Below, piece after piece: positions 51,296-61,115 of a stretch of 64,000 nucleotides of DNA (position 1 is the stretch's first letter; every line of letters begins with the position of its first letter). The stretch is from the NCBI RefSeq assembly GCF_900454025.1, contig NZ_UGQM01000001.1:6014001-6078000 (forward strand), given 5' to 3'. The position numbers and the translations under genes are program-made. This DNA comes from Mycolicibacterium gilvum (lineage in GTDB: Bacteria; Actinomycetota; Actinomycetes; Mycobacteriales; Mycobacteriaceae). Below the pieces are notes generated by a model. That model had not been told where the DNA came from. It made no database searches and worked only from the letters and a program-made list of their open reading frames with translations.

Positions 51296-52383
51296 GTGCG
51301 CTCATCGGCGGCGTGTTCGCCACGAAGGACACCGGGGACAGCGACGCCGAACTCCGCGGGCTCGTCGACGATCTCGGGCGGCGTTCCTATGACGCCGGGC
51401 TGGGCCGCCGCGGCATCCCCGACGTGTTCGACGCCGAACTGTGGGACAACCTCGAGGCGACCGGACTGGCCAGGCTCACGAGCACCCCCGACATGGGCGC
51501 CGGGCCGTCGGAGCTGGCGATAGCGCTCTATGGCGTGGCGCGGCATGCCGGCGCGGTCCCCTTGGCCGAAACCGACGCACTCGCAGGATGGCTCGGTCAA
51601 CTCGCGGGCGTCGAGCTGCCCGGCGGGCCACTGACCGTGGCGGTCGCTGATGCCGAGACAGACGGCACGCGCATCACCGGCACCGCGAGGGACGTGCCCT
51701 GGGCGCGGGCATGCACCACGGTGCTCGCGGTCCGCGGGCGCGGCGGCCTGCGGGTCGGTGTGCTCGACCCGGCGTCCACCATCGCGCACGAGAATCACAA
51801 TCTGGCGGGAGAACCCCGCGATTCGATCGAATTCGACGTGCCTGCCGCCCAATTGCGAGCCGTGGCGACAACAGCGGAGGACGAACTCATCCGCCGCGGC
51901 GCATGGTCGCGATGTGTCCAGATCGTCGGAGCACTCGACGCCGCCGCGACGCTGACCGTCGAGTACACCCGCCAACGGGTGCAGTTCGGCCGCGCCCTGA
52001 CCGCGTTTCAATCCGTCCAGCAATCGCTCGCCGGAATGGCGGGTGAGATCGAAAGGGCCCGCGCCGCGGTCGAATTGGCAGTCGCTGCGGCCACCGAACA
52101 CGGCTTCGACTCCCCCTACACCGACTATGCCGTCGCCGTCGCCAAGGTCGCGGTCGGCCGTGCCATCGGTCCTGTCACCACCACTGCACATCAGCTGCAC
52201 GGTGCGATCGGTGTCACCAGTGAGCATCCGCTGTGGCTGTTCACGTTGCGGGCCCAGAGCTGGAGCTCCGACTATGGCACCACCAACAACTTCGCTCGCC
52301 GTCTGGGTCGGCTGGCGCTGGCCGCGGAGGATCCGTGGGACCTGATAGCGGGCGATCTGGCCCAACTCGAAAACACCAATTGA
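51292..52383 (+). CDS. acyl-CoA dehydrogenase beta-type subunit
   Basis: A 363-residue ACAD-like protein from the GTG at 51292 (GTGA overlap with the upstream stop); the longer open frame to 50632 is only overlap. C-terminal RVQFGRALTAFQSVQQSLAG and HQLHGAIGVTSEHPLWLF are ACAD features, whereas the N-terminal and FAD-loop regions are weak. It is the probable partner of the subunit at 50147. Confidence 0.85.
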   Translation: MSALIGGVFATKDTGDSDAELRGLVDDLGRRSYDAGLGRRGIPDVFDAELWDNLEATGLARLTSTPDMGAGPSELAIALYGVARHAGAVPLAETDALAGWLGQLAGVELPGGPLTVAVADAETDGTRITGTARDVPWARACTTVLAVRGRGGLRVGVLDPASTIAHENHNLAGEPRDSIEFDVPAAQLRAVATTAEDELIRRGAWSRCVQIVGALDAAATLTVEYTRQRVQFGRALTAFQSVQQSLAGMAGEIERARAAVELAVAAATEHGFDSPYTDYAVAVAKVAVGRAIGPVTTTAHQLHGAIGVTSEHPLWLFTLRAQSWSSDYGTTNNFARRLGRLALAAEDPWDLIAGDLAQLENTN

Positions 52384-52396
52384 TAGGGGAGAACAC

Positions 52397-53176
52397 GTGA
52401 CTGTGCAACAATTCGACGGCGCCTCGGCCATCGTCAGCGGCGGTGCCGGCGGCCTGGGAGAGGCGACGGTACGCCGCCTCCACGCCGACGGGCTCGGCGT
52501 CGTGATCGCCGATCTCGCCGCGGACAGGGGCAAGGCGCTCGCAGACGAACTCGGGTCGCGGGCGTTGTTCGCCAGCACCGACGTGACGAGCGACGACAGT
52601 GTCCTTGCCGCTATCGAGCAGGCCCAGCAGCTCGGCCAGTTGCGCTACGCGGTCGTCGCGCACGGCGGCTTCGGCGTGGCGCAACGGATCGTGCAGCGCG
52701 ACGGCAGCCCGGCCGACATGACGGGATTCGACAAGACCATCAACCTCTATCTCAACGGCACCTACAACTTGACCCGCCTGGTTGCAGCCGCTGTCGCCGG
52801 CGCCGAACCCCTCGACAACGGCGAACGGGGTGCCATCGTGATGACCGCTTCGGTGGCCGGGTACGAAGGTCAGATCGGGCAAACTGCTTATGCCGCAGCA
52901 AAAGCCGGCGTCATCGGTTTGACGATCGCAGCTGCCCGGGACCTGAGCTCCGTGGGAATCCGGGTCAACACGATCGCCCCCGGAACGATGAAGACTCCGA
53001 TCATGGAGTCCGTCGGAGAAGAAGCGATCGCCAAGTTCGCCGCCAACATCCCGTTCCCGAAGCGGCTCGGCGCACCCGACGAATATGCCGATGCGGCGGC
53101 GTTCCTGCTGACCAACACCTACGTCAACGGTGAGGTCATGCGCCTCGACGGGGCGCAGCGCTTCACCCCGAAATAA
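52397..53176 (+). CDS. short-chain dehydrogenase (HSD10-like)
   Basis: A 259-residue SDR with SGGAGGLGEATV (14-25), the catalytic Ser in MTASVAGYEGQIG and Tyr/Lys in TAYAAAKAG. The sequence resembles type II 3-hydroxyacyl-CoA dehydrogenases (HSD10), including NTIAPGTMKTPIM. It would oxidise the 3-hydroxyacyl-CoA made after dehydrogenation and hydration. GTG start at 52397 behind AGGGGAGA; same operon as the ACAD pair. Confidence 0.9.
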   Translation: MTVQQFDGASAIVSGGAGGLGEATVRRLHADGLGVVIADLAADRGKALADELGSRALFASTDVTSDDSVLAAIEQAQQLGQLRYAVVAHGGFGVAQRIVQRDGSPADMTGFDKTINLYLNGTYNLTRLVAAAVAGAEPLDNGERGAIVMTASVAGYEGQIGQTAYAAAKAGVIGLTIAAARDLSSVGIRVNTIAPGTMKTPIMESVGEEAIAKFAANIPFPKRLGAPDEYADAAAFLLTNTYVNGEVMRLDGAQRFTPK

Positions 53177-53283
53177 TTCGGACCGACGACGTCACGGTCT
53201 GGCTGGCGCCCGGCAGCCAGACCGTCCGTCCGATCGTCGGCAGGCGCGTTGAGGCGCCGCGAAGGCACGAAGATTGGGGTCGG

Positions 53284-54129
53284 TTGGTGGGGATGCTTTC
53301 GGATGTGTTGAACCTGTTTGAGTTGACGGTGCTGGAACCCGACACCTTCGAGGGCACCCAACCCGATCCGCCCAATCACCACATCGTCGGTGGCCAAATC
53401 GCCGCACAGGCGCTGATGGCCGCCAGTCGCACCGTGGAGGGGCGTCCACCGCACAGCGTGCACGTCTATTTCCTGCGCCGCGGGGATGCACGCCGGCCGG
53501 TCCGATTCGCGGTCTCTCGCCTGCATGACGGCGGCACGTTCTCGGCTCGCCGGATCGTCGCCACCCAAGGCGGTGAGGTGCTGATGGAGGGCCTCGCATC
53601 GTTCACCGGCGGCGCCGACTCCGCCACCTACCAGCGCGAAATGCCCTACGCGCCGCCTCCCGAATCCTTGATTCCGATTGAAGAGCAACTGGCACCCTAC
53701 GCCGAGGAGTTCGGCGGCTGGTGGGCCGATGAGCGTCCGTTCGACGTCCGCTACGTCGACCCGCCTCCGCGCGTCGCCATGGATTCAGATGAACCAGCGC
53801 GACCGGTGAGCCGGATCTGGCTACGGGCCAGGGGTGCCCTCCCGGTCGACCCCGTCACCAACAGTTGCGTACTCACGCTTCAAAGCGCCCTCACACCGGT
53901 CGAGGCCACGTTGGGGCCAATGCGCAAGTCGCAGTACGACATATCGGCGCTGCTCGATCACACCGTGTGGTTCCACCGGCCTGCCGACTTCTCGGACTGG
54001 CTCTTCTACGAACAAACCTCACCCACTGGGGCCGACGGTCGTGCGCTAGCGGCGGGCGCAATCTACAACAAAAGCGGGGACTTGGTGTGTACCGCTGTCC
54101 AGGAGGTCTACTTCCCTGCGCCCAGATAG
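53284..54129 (+). CDS. acyl-CoA thioesterase II (TesB-like)
   Basis: A 281-residue double hot-dog thioesterase. N-terminal HHIVGGQIAAQALMAASRTV and HSVHVYFLRRGDARRPVRF, and C-terminal LDHTVWFHRPADFSDWLFYE with the catalytic Asp/Thr/Gln-type set are typical of TesB. It releases free acids from acyl-CoA. The start may be the TTG at 53284 or the ATG at 53293. It ends the operon begun at 49273, after a 107-bp gap. Confidence 0.9.
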   Translation: MVGMLSDVLNLFELTVLEPDTFEGTQPDPPNHHIVGGQIAAQALMAASRTVEGRPPHSVHVYFLRRGDARRPVRFAVSRLHDGGTFSARRIVATQGGEVLMEGLASFTGGADSATYQREMPYAPPPESLIPIEEQLAPYAEEFGGWWADERPFDVRYVDPPPRVAMDSDEPARPVSRIWLRARGALPVDPVTNSCVLTLQSALTPVEATLGPMRKSQYDISALLDHTVWFHRPADFSDWLFYEQTSPTGADGRALAAGAIYNKSGDLVCTAVQEVYFPAPR

Positions 54130-54140
54130 TTAGCCACTAT
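54126..54140. promoter_or_regulatory. palindrome ATAGT-N5-ACTAT upstream of methyltransferase pseudogene
   Basis: Inverted 5-base arms around TAGCC, 35 bp before the ATG at 54175 and overlapping the TesB stop codon. It shares ATAGTTA with the boxes at 23845 and 49213. Confidence 0.35.
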
Positions 54141-54174
54141 AAGATTGGGCGGACGAAGCCGGCGGAGGGCGACC

Positions 54175-55010
54175 ATGGCAAGAGCAGAAAACGACACGTG
54201 GGACATCACCGAGAGCATGGGCGCGACCGCGCTGGGTGTTGCGGCCGGCCGGGCCGCTGAGACCAACAGCGAGAATCTGCTGATCCGAGATCCGTACGCG
54301 CAGATGTCCCTCGAGGCTGCGGGAAACGGTGTCTGGACCATGTATCTGCGCCCAGAGGAACTGCCCGCCGAACTGGTCGAGATCAATCCCCGCTTCAAAG
54401 AGCGGATGCAGGCGATGATGGCTGGCGGTTGGACTGGCCTGCCGGCAGTGTGGTCTACGAGATCGATCAGCCGAAGGTCCTGGACTTCAAGTTGTCCGCG
54501 CTCGAGGCGCACGGGGTTTCACCAGCAGCAACTTACGTCGGCGTTCCGGTCGACCTGCGCAACGATTGGCCGGCCGCCCTGCGCGCGGCCGGCTTCGATC
54601 CCGCCACCCCGACCGCCTGGTCCGCCGAGGGCTTGCTGCCGTATCTGACCGCCAGTGCGCAGGACGTGCTCTTCGAGCGGATCACGGGTCTGAGCGCAGC
54701 CGGCAGTCGGGCGGCGGTGGAGGCGTTCAACAACGAGTTCTTCAGCGCGGAGAGTTTTGCGCGACGCGAGGAACAAATCCAGCTATATCGCGAAGCCGCG
54801 GCCAAGCTGGGCCGGGAGGACATCGCTGCGTCTGGCAATCTCCTTTACGAGGAGGAGCGCACCGAGGTTGTCGATTGGCTCACCGCCCACGGTTGGCGGG
54901 CGTCCGGCGTAAGCGCGGCCGACCTGCTGGCCCGCAATGGCCGGTCCGTGCCAAGCGATCTGGACGACGGCGTTCCGCAGAGCGTCTTCGTTGACGCGCG
55001 GTTACCCTGA
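54175..55010 (+). pseudogene. SAM-dependent methyltransferase gene (TIGR00027 type) with internal deletion and frameshift
   Basis: The 5' part encodes a normal start ([20 protein letters not shown]) up to [10 protein letters not shown] near 54425. The 3' part resumes in another frame with [20 protein letters not shown] and runs to the expected C-terminus at 55010. About 40 codons between, which hold the SAM-binding ASGLDSRAYR motif in this family, are missing. Neither half would bind SAM, so the gene is dead. It was probably a putative S-adenosyl-methionine-dependent methyltransferase of the large mycobacterial paralogue family. Confidence 0.85.
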
Positions 55011-55045
55011 CTGGCAATCACCTTGGCTGGCACGCGGTTCCGGGC

Positions 55046-55873
55046 TCAGAGCCGTCCCTCGACCTGAAGTTCCGGATGCACCCAGTCCGGTGAGTTCTTC
55101 TGCTTGAACGCCCGGAAGCCTTCGCGCGCCTCCGGACCGAACAGGCTGGTCTGCATGCCGATCCGGTCGTACAGGCCCAGGTAGTTGTCCAGGCTGGCCT
55201 TGATTACCCCGCGGGCCGCTGGAGCAGTCCGGCAGCTTTGTGCCAGAAGCTCTTTCGCGGTGTCGAGCAGTTCGTCGTGGGGAACCACCCTGGCGACCAT
55301 GCCCCACTCCACCGCCTCTTGGGCGTTCAACGTCCGTCCGGTGAACATCAGGTCCTTTGTGCGGACCGGGCCGATCATCCGCGCCAGCACCTGGCTGTAG
55401 TAGGTGTCTGCGATGCCGCGGAACAGCTCGGGCACGCGGAAGGTGGCCCGGTCGCTGACCACGGCGAGATCGCTGCACATCGCGATCTGCAGGCCGCCGC
55501 CCTGACACAGCCCGTTGACCGCCGACACGACCGGCTTCGGAGACTGCCGCAACACGTCGAAGGGCGTCACGTCCATGCCCATGGTGGAGGCGAAGTCCAT
55601 CCAGTTGTCCTCTGCCGCTTGACCGAGGTCGCCGCCGGGCGCAAAGACGTCACCGGTGCCGGTGATGAGCAGTCCCGCCAGGTCGGGATCCGCGTTGACC
55701 CGACTGATTGCGTAGCGGATGCCGAAGTACATGGCCGGAGTCATCGCGTTGCGTGCCTGCGGTCGATCCAAGGTGCAGATCGCGAACGCCCCCTCTCGTG
55801 TGAACGTGAGAAACGGGGTGCCGAGCCAGTCACCGTCGGGTGGGCGCGGACCGCCGTTGGGGCTGTCGGACAT
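55046..55873 (-). CDS. enoyl-CoA hydratase/isomerase family protein
   Basis: A 275-residue crotonase-fold protein from the ATG at 55873 (GGAAGGGA upstream). Oxyanion segments are GDVFAPGGDLGQ and NGLCQGGGLQIAM. The first catalytic position keeps Glu (FRVPELFRGIAD) and the second reads Asp (RTKDLMFTGRTL). The C-terminal YDRIGMQTSLFGPEAREGF is usual. Likely a hydratase or isomerase of an enoyl-CoA. It is alone on the minus strand, divergent from an SDR gene. Confidence 0.88.
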   Translation of the reverse strand: MSDSPNGGPRPPDGDWLGTPFLTFTREGAFAICTLDRPQARNAMTPAMYFGIRYAISRVNADPDLAGLLITGTGDVFAPGGDLGQAAEDNWMDFASTMGMDVTPFDVLRQSPKPVVSAVNGLCQGGGLQIAMCSDLAVVSDRATFRVPELFRGIADTYYSQVLARMIGPVRTKDLMFTGRTLNAQEAVEWGMVARVVPHDELLDTAKELLAQSCRTAPAARGVIKASLDNYLGLYDRIGMQTSLFGPEAREGFRAFKQKNSPDWVHPELQVEGRL

Positions 55874-55926
55874 CTGAAATCCCTTCCAGAGCTTTGAGTG
55901 TTCCGTCAGCATCAAATTAGCCAAAT

Positions 55927-55944
55927 AGTTGAAGGATTCCAACT
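55927..55944. promoter_or_regulatory. palindrome AGTTG-N8-CAACT in the hydratase/SDR divergent region
   Basis: AGTTGAAGGATTCCAACT, 54 bp upstream of the hydratase start and 98 bp upstream of the SDR start. It partly overlaps CCAAATAGTT (55921-55930), which also occurs before the GntR gene at 43908. Confidence 0.4.
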
Positions 55945-56041
55945 CCCCGGCGTAGCATCCACGGAATGGCGCACGTCACTTAGGCATGCCCGCACCGCCG
56001 CGCCGGGCGCGGAAAACAGCGATCTCAATGGAGGAAAATCG

Positions 56042-56869
56042 ATGGGTTCACTCGACGGCCGGGTCGTCTTCATCACTGGCGCCGCCCGCGGGCAGGGCCG
56101 TTCGCACGCGGTGATGTGTGCCGAACAGGGCGCCAACATCGTCGGAGTCGACATCTGCGAGGACCTCGACGTCGTGCCCTACAAGCTTGGCACCTACGAC
56201 GATCTCGAGGAGACCGCTCGCCTGGTCGAGAAGACCGGGCAGGAAATGCTGTTCGAGAAGGCCGACGTCCGCGACATGGCCGCACTGCAGAAGGTCTTCG
56301 ACGCTGGAGTGGAGCGGTTTGGCCACATCGATACCGTCATCGCCAACGCCGGTGTGGTGCTCACCAATGCAGACGAGCGCGACGCCTCCGAAGCGCTGCG
56401 ACTGGGCCTCGACATCATGCTGATCGGGGTGTGGAACACCTTCCAGGTCGCCATCCCACACATCAAGGAGCGCGGCCAGGGCGGCAACCTGATTGCGACC
56501 AGTTCCATGATCGCGTTGCTTGATCTCACCGACGGACGCGGTGGCACCGACGCCTATCTCACGTCGAAGCTCGCGATCACCGGCCTGGTGCGCGCCTACG
56601 CACTCATGCTCGCCGCCGACCGCATTCGCGTCAACGCCGTGGCACCGACCAATTGCTCGACACCGATGATCACCGAGAATCCGGCACTCTTCAAGGTGAT
56701 CGAGGAGAACCCGCACCTGGTCAACGCGATGTCGACCGCGCTGCCGGACTTCCCGATGATCGAACCACGCGATGTCAGCAACGCGATCCTGTTCTTGATC
56801 AGCGACGCGGGTCGCTCGTTCACCGGGAGCTTGTTGAAGGTAGACGCCGGGATGGACGTCAAGCGCTAG
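56042..56869 (+). CDS. mycofactocin-dependent-type short-chain dehydrogenase
   Basis: A 275-residue SDR of the mycofactocin-coupled type, recognised by FITGAARGQGRSHAVMCAEQ, the NIVGVDICEDLDVVPY insertion after the Rossmann start, and the active site SSMIALLD with DAYLTSK. These enzymes hold NAD tightly and pass electrons to mycofactocin. They often act on alcohols, including sterol-like ones. The ATG follows GGAGGAAAATCG. Two bases of context suggest an operon with the following SDR and P450. Confidence 0.88.
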   Translation: MGSLDGRVVFITGAARGQGRSHAVMCAEQGANIVGVDICEDLDVVPYKLGTYDDLEETARLVEKTGQEMLFEKADVRDMAALQKVFDAGVERFGHIDTVIANAGVVLTNADERDASEALRLGLDIMLIGVWNTFQVAIPHIKERGQGGNLIATSSMIALLDLTDGRGGTDAYLTSKLAITGLVRAYALMLAADRIRVNAVAPTNCSTPMITENPALFKVIEENPHLVNAMSTALPDFPMIEPRDVSNAILFLISDAGRSFTGSLLKVDAGMDVKR

Positions 56870-56882
56870 GCGACTGCACCCG

Positions 56883-57680
56883 ATGCAGTACGGAATAGCG
56901 GACCGCTCGGCGCTGGTCGTCGGCGGCAGTAAGGGAATCGGCTTCGAGGTCGCCAAGCAGCTCGCCGACGAGGGTGCGCGGGTGGCGGTCCTCGCGCGGA
57001 CCAAAACCGACGTCGACGGCGCGGTCGAGGCCATCCGGGATGGTGGCGGCACGGCGATCGGCGTCACCGGCGACGTCAGTGATCCCGAGCAGCTCACCGC
57101 CGCCGTCCGCGAGACCTCAGCCGCACACGGTCCGCCGCTGATAGTGGTCGGTCAGGCCAAGTATCAGCGCCCGGGAGACTTCGCCGACATCACCGACGTG
57201 AATCTCTACCGCGAGTCCTTCGAGATGCACACCATGAGCCAGATTCTGCTCCTTCATGCAGTGCTGCCGGCGATGAAGGAGGCCGGCTGGGGGCGATTCG
57301 TCCACGTCGGCTCGGCCACCGCGAAGGAACCGGCGGGCAACATTCATCATGCGGTCGCCAACACCAGTCGACCGTCGACCGTCGGCATGCTCAAGACGGT
57401 CTCCGACGAGTACGCCAGATACGGCATTACGGTCAACACCGTCGCACCGGGTTGGATCGAGACGCAGAACGCGCTCGACTACCTGCAGAACCACCTCGGG
57501 ACCAGTTCCGATGAAGAGCGCCGGGAGTTCATGCTGAACCAGGCCCGCGTCCCTGCGGCCCGCATGGGACGGCCGAGCGAAATCGCTTCTCTCATCACAT
57601 ATTTGTGCTCCGAGCCGGCCGGATACATCACCGGCAGCTGGATCGAAGTCGACGGTGGCTTGCACCGCTCGGCGTTCTGA
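56883..57680 (+). CDS. atypical short-chain dehydrogenase without YxxxK
   Basis: A 265-residue SDR. The cofactor site VGGSKGIGFE (13-22) is intact. The active-site segment reads GSATAKEPAGNIHHAVANTS then R, so the usual YxxxK is replaced by Ala159-x3-Arg163. A subgroup of FabG-like SDRs has similar losses. The C-terminal PAGYITGSWIEVDGGLHRS is normal. It may be a binding or non-redox enzyme. It lies between an SDR and a P450 on the same strand, 13 and 15 bp apart. Confidence 0.82.
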   Translation: MQYGIADRSALVVGGSKGIGFEVAKQLADEGARVAVLARTKTDVDGAVEAIRDGGGTAIGVTGDVSDPEQLTAAVRETSAAHGPPLIVVGQAKYQRPGDFADITDVNLYRESFEMHTMSQILLLHAVLPAMKEAGWGRFVHVGSATAKEPAGNIHHAVANTSRPSTVGMLKTVSDEYARYGITVNTVAPGWIETQNALDYLQNHLGTSSDEERREFMLNQARVPAARMGRPSEIASLITYLCSEPAGYITGSWIEVDGGLHRSAF

Positions 57681-58853
<1,173 letters not shown>

Positions 58854-58857
58854 CGGG

Positions 58858-60384
58858 TTACACCGTCGAGGAGTACTTGACGACGAGCTGCTGCTTGTAG
58901 AGCTTGCCGGCATCGGTGCGTGGCAACTGCGCCTCGAACGAGATCGAGCGCGGACACTTGTAGTGCGCCAATCGCTTCCGAAGCCAGTCGAGCAGCTCTG
59001 TCGCGAATGCGTCGGTGGCGTCGGCAGGATCGACCAGCTGAACCACCCCCTTGACCGACTGCCCCATCTCGTCGTCCGGGATGCCGAACACCGCGGCGTC
59101 GAGCACCTTGGGATGAGTGATCAGCAGATCCTCGGCTTCCTGCGGGTAGATGTTCACGCCGCCCGAGATGATCATGTGGTGTCTGCGGTCGGTGAGATAT
59201 AGGTAGCCGTGGTCATCGAGATACCCAATGTCGCCCACCGTCGCCCAGCCGTGTGCATTGCGCGCAGCCGACGTTTTCGCCTCATCCTTGAGGTAAGTGA
59301 AGGAATAGCCACCCTCGTAATAGATTTCGCCCGCCTGTCCGGGCGGCAACTCGCGGCCGTCCTCGTCGAGGATGTGCGGCACTCCGACCAGCGGACGGCC
59401 CACCGAACCCGGATGGTTCAGCCAGTCCTCCGCGCGGATGAAGGACGCACCCACGGCTTCCGACGAGGCGTAGTACTCGTCGATGATCGGCCCCCACCAC
59501 TGGATCATCTGCTTCTTGATGTCGATCGGGCAGGGGGCTGCGGCGTGGACTACCCGCTTCAGGCTCGAGATGTCATACGAATGTCGGACTCCTTCAGGCA
59601 GTTTGAGCATCCGAACGAGCATTGCCGGAACGAACTGGCCGTGCGTGACGCCGTATCGCTGAATACACTCCAGCGCGGCCTCGGGGTCGAACTTCTCCAT
59701 GACCACGGTGGTGCCGCCCAATGACTGCACCGCCATCGACCAAAACGACGGTGCGGTATGGTACAACGGCGCCGGACTCAAGTACACAGAGTCACCGGTG
59801 ATTCCAACGGCATCAAGCAGTGGCATCAATATGTTGTGCGCCTTCGCCGGCGGCAGATGCGGAAGCTCTCGGCGGATCCCCTTGGGTCGTCCGGTGGTAC
59901 CCGAGGAGTACTGCAGAAGGTCGCCCTCGGTCTCGTCGGGGATCGGCGTCGACGGTTGGTCGGCAACACATTCCGGATAGCGCGTCCAGCCGGCGAGGTC
60001 GTAGTCGGCCATCAGCAACACGTCAGGCAGTCCGGCAGGAAGATGGGTTCCGAGGCCTTCGCACACCGCGCGCATGGCACACGAACCGACCACCGCCTTG
60101 GCGCCACTGTTCTCGACGATGTACGCCGCCTCGGCCGAGGTCAGGTGGGTGTTGATCAGCGCGTAATACAGACCACTGCGTCGAGCCGCCCACATCACCG
60201 CGTGAATGTGTTCGTTGTTCTCCATGACCACCGCTACGGTATCGCCCTCACGCAGGCCGGCGGCCCGCCAGAAATGAGCGAGCCGATTGGCCCGTTCCTC
60301 GAGTTCAGCGAAGCCGATCTCGGTGCCCGCTCGGGCCAGAATCAGGGCAGGTTTGTCCACGTCGACATGGTCACGGATCTGCAT
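58858..60384 (-). CDS. acyl-CoA synthetase (FadD-type)
   Basis: A 508-residue adenylate-forming enzyme. The AMP loop is LLQYSSGTTGRPKGIRRE (156-173), then YASSEAVGASF, the hinge TDRRHHMIISGGVNIYP, and RTDAGKLYKQQL with the catalytic Lys. The ATG at 60384 is preceded by AAGGAGAG, so I prefer it to the earlier in-frame start at 60420. It is divergent from the isochorismatase-like gene and would activate an acid for the local pathway. Confidence 0.92.
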   Translation of the reverse strand: MQIRDHVDVDKPALILARAGTEIGFAELEERANRLAHFWRAAGLREGDTVAVVMENNEHIHAVMWAARRSGLYYALINTHLTSAEAAYIVENSGAKAVVGSCAMRAVCEGLGTHLPAGLPDVLLMADYDLAGWTRYPECVADQPSTPIPDETEGDLLQYSSGTTGRPKGIRRELPHLPPAKAHNILMPLLDAVGITGDSVYLSPAPLYHTAPSFWSMAVQSLGGTTVVMEKFDPEAALECIQRYGVTHGQFVPAMLVRMLKLPEGVRHSYDISSLKRVVHAAAPCPIDIKKQMIQWWGPIIDEYYASSEAVGASFIRAEDWLNHPGSVGRPLVGVPHILDEDGRELPPGQAGEIYYEGGYSFTYLKDEAKTSAARNAHGWATVGDIGYLDDHGYLYLTDRRHHMIISGGVNIYPQEAEDLLITHPKVLDAAVFGIPDDEMGQSVKGVVQLVDPADATDAFATELLDWLRKRLAHYKCPRSISFEAQLPRTDAGKLYKQQLVVKYSSTV

Positions 60385-60431
60385 GCCGCTCTCCTTGCTC
60401 GTAAGCTTCTCGGGTACCAATCCCGTTCACG

Positions 60432-60445
60432 GGTAAGGTTTTACC
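60432..60445. promoter_or_regulatory. palindrome GGTAA-GGTT-TTACC in the fadD/isochorismatase divergent region
   Basis: Five-base inverted arms, 48 bp upstream of the synthetase start and 31 bp upstream of the isochorismatase-like ATG. Direct TCTAG repeats follow at about 60458-60466. Confidence 0.45.
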
Positions 60446-60475
60446 GCGTCCCCCCAAGTCGTCTAGTCTAGTAGC

Positions 60476-61093
60476 ATGCCCCGTACCATTTGGAACCCCG
60501 AAACCACCGCCGTCGTCTGCGTCGAATGCCAGAACGGCGTGCTGGGGCCGGAATCGGTCTTGCCGGCGTTGGCCGCCGACAGCGCCGACCTTGTGAGCAA
60601 CGTGCGCCGCCTGCTCGAATCCGCGCGCGAGTTCGGTGCCCGAGTGGTGCATGCCACCTATGAGGGCAACTTTGGCGGCCAGCCGACAGGTACCGCCTGG
60701 CTGTGGCGCGCGCTCGGCCCGGCGACAGCGCATTGGAAGCCTGGCACAGCTGAAACCTCCGTCGTTCGAGAGTTGTTGGGCGAGCATGATCTCGTACTCC
60801 CCCGTCATCACGGCCTGTTTCCCACGGTGGACTCGGAACTACTGCCGGTACTGAAGGGCCTTGGCATCACCACGATCGTTCTGGTGGGCGTGTCGTTGAA
60901 TCTGGCCATCACCCACACCGCCGGGCACGCCACCCAAGCCGGCTTCGAGCTCGTCGTACCCCGCGACGCCGTCGGAGGAACCCCGGTCGAGTACGCGGAG
61001 CAGGTGCTGAACAACACGATTGCCGTACTCGGTCGGCTGACCACCGTCGACAAGTTGATCGAGGAATGGACTCCAGCTCCATCGCCGGTGTAA
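60476..61093 (+). CDS. isochorismatase-fold protein with altered catalytic triad
   Basis: A 205-residue isochorismatase-like hydrolase fold. The family's catalytic Asp, Lys and Cys align with Glu17 (VCVECQNGVLG), Arg110 (LPRHHGLFPTVD) and Ala144 (GVSLNLAITHTAGHAT). All three are changed, so the usual Cys-dependent hydrolysis looks lost. The rest of the sheet is intact, suggesting another function such as binding or a different reaction. Located beside an acyl-CoA synthetase gene. Confidence 0.8.
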   Translation: MPRTIWNPETTAVVCVECQNGVLGPESVLPALAADSADLVSNVRRLLESAREFGARVVHATYEGNFGGQPTGTAWLWRALGPATAHWKPGTAETSVVRELLGEHDLVLPRHHGLFPTVDSELLPVLKGLGITTIVLVGVSLNLAITHTAGHATQAGFELVVPRDAVGGTPVEYAEQVLNNTIAVLGRLTTVDKLIEEWTPAPSPV

Positions 61094-61115
61094 CGCCCAC
61101 CCGGCCCTCGACAGA

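Noticed and set aside
54175..54648. A short intact methyltransferase
   Set aside because: The frame leaves the family sequence at about 54425 and reads out-of-frame residues to a stop; the SAM site is absent.
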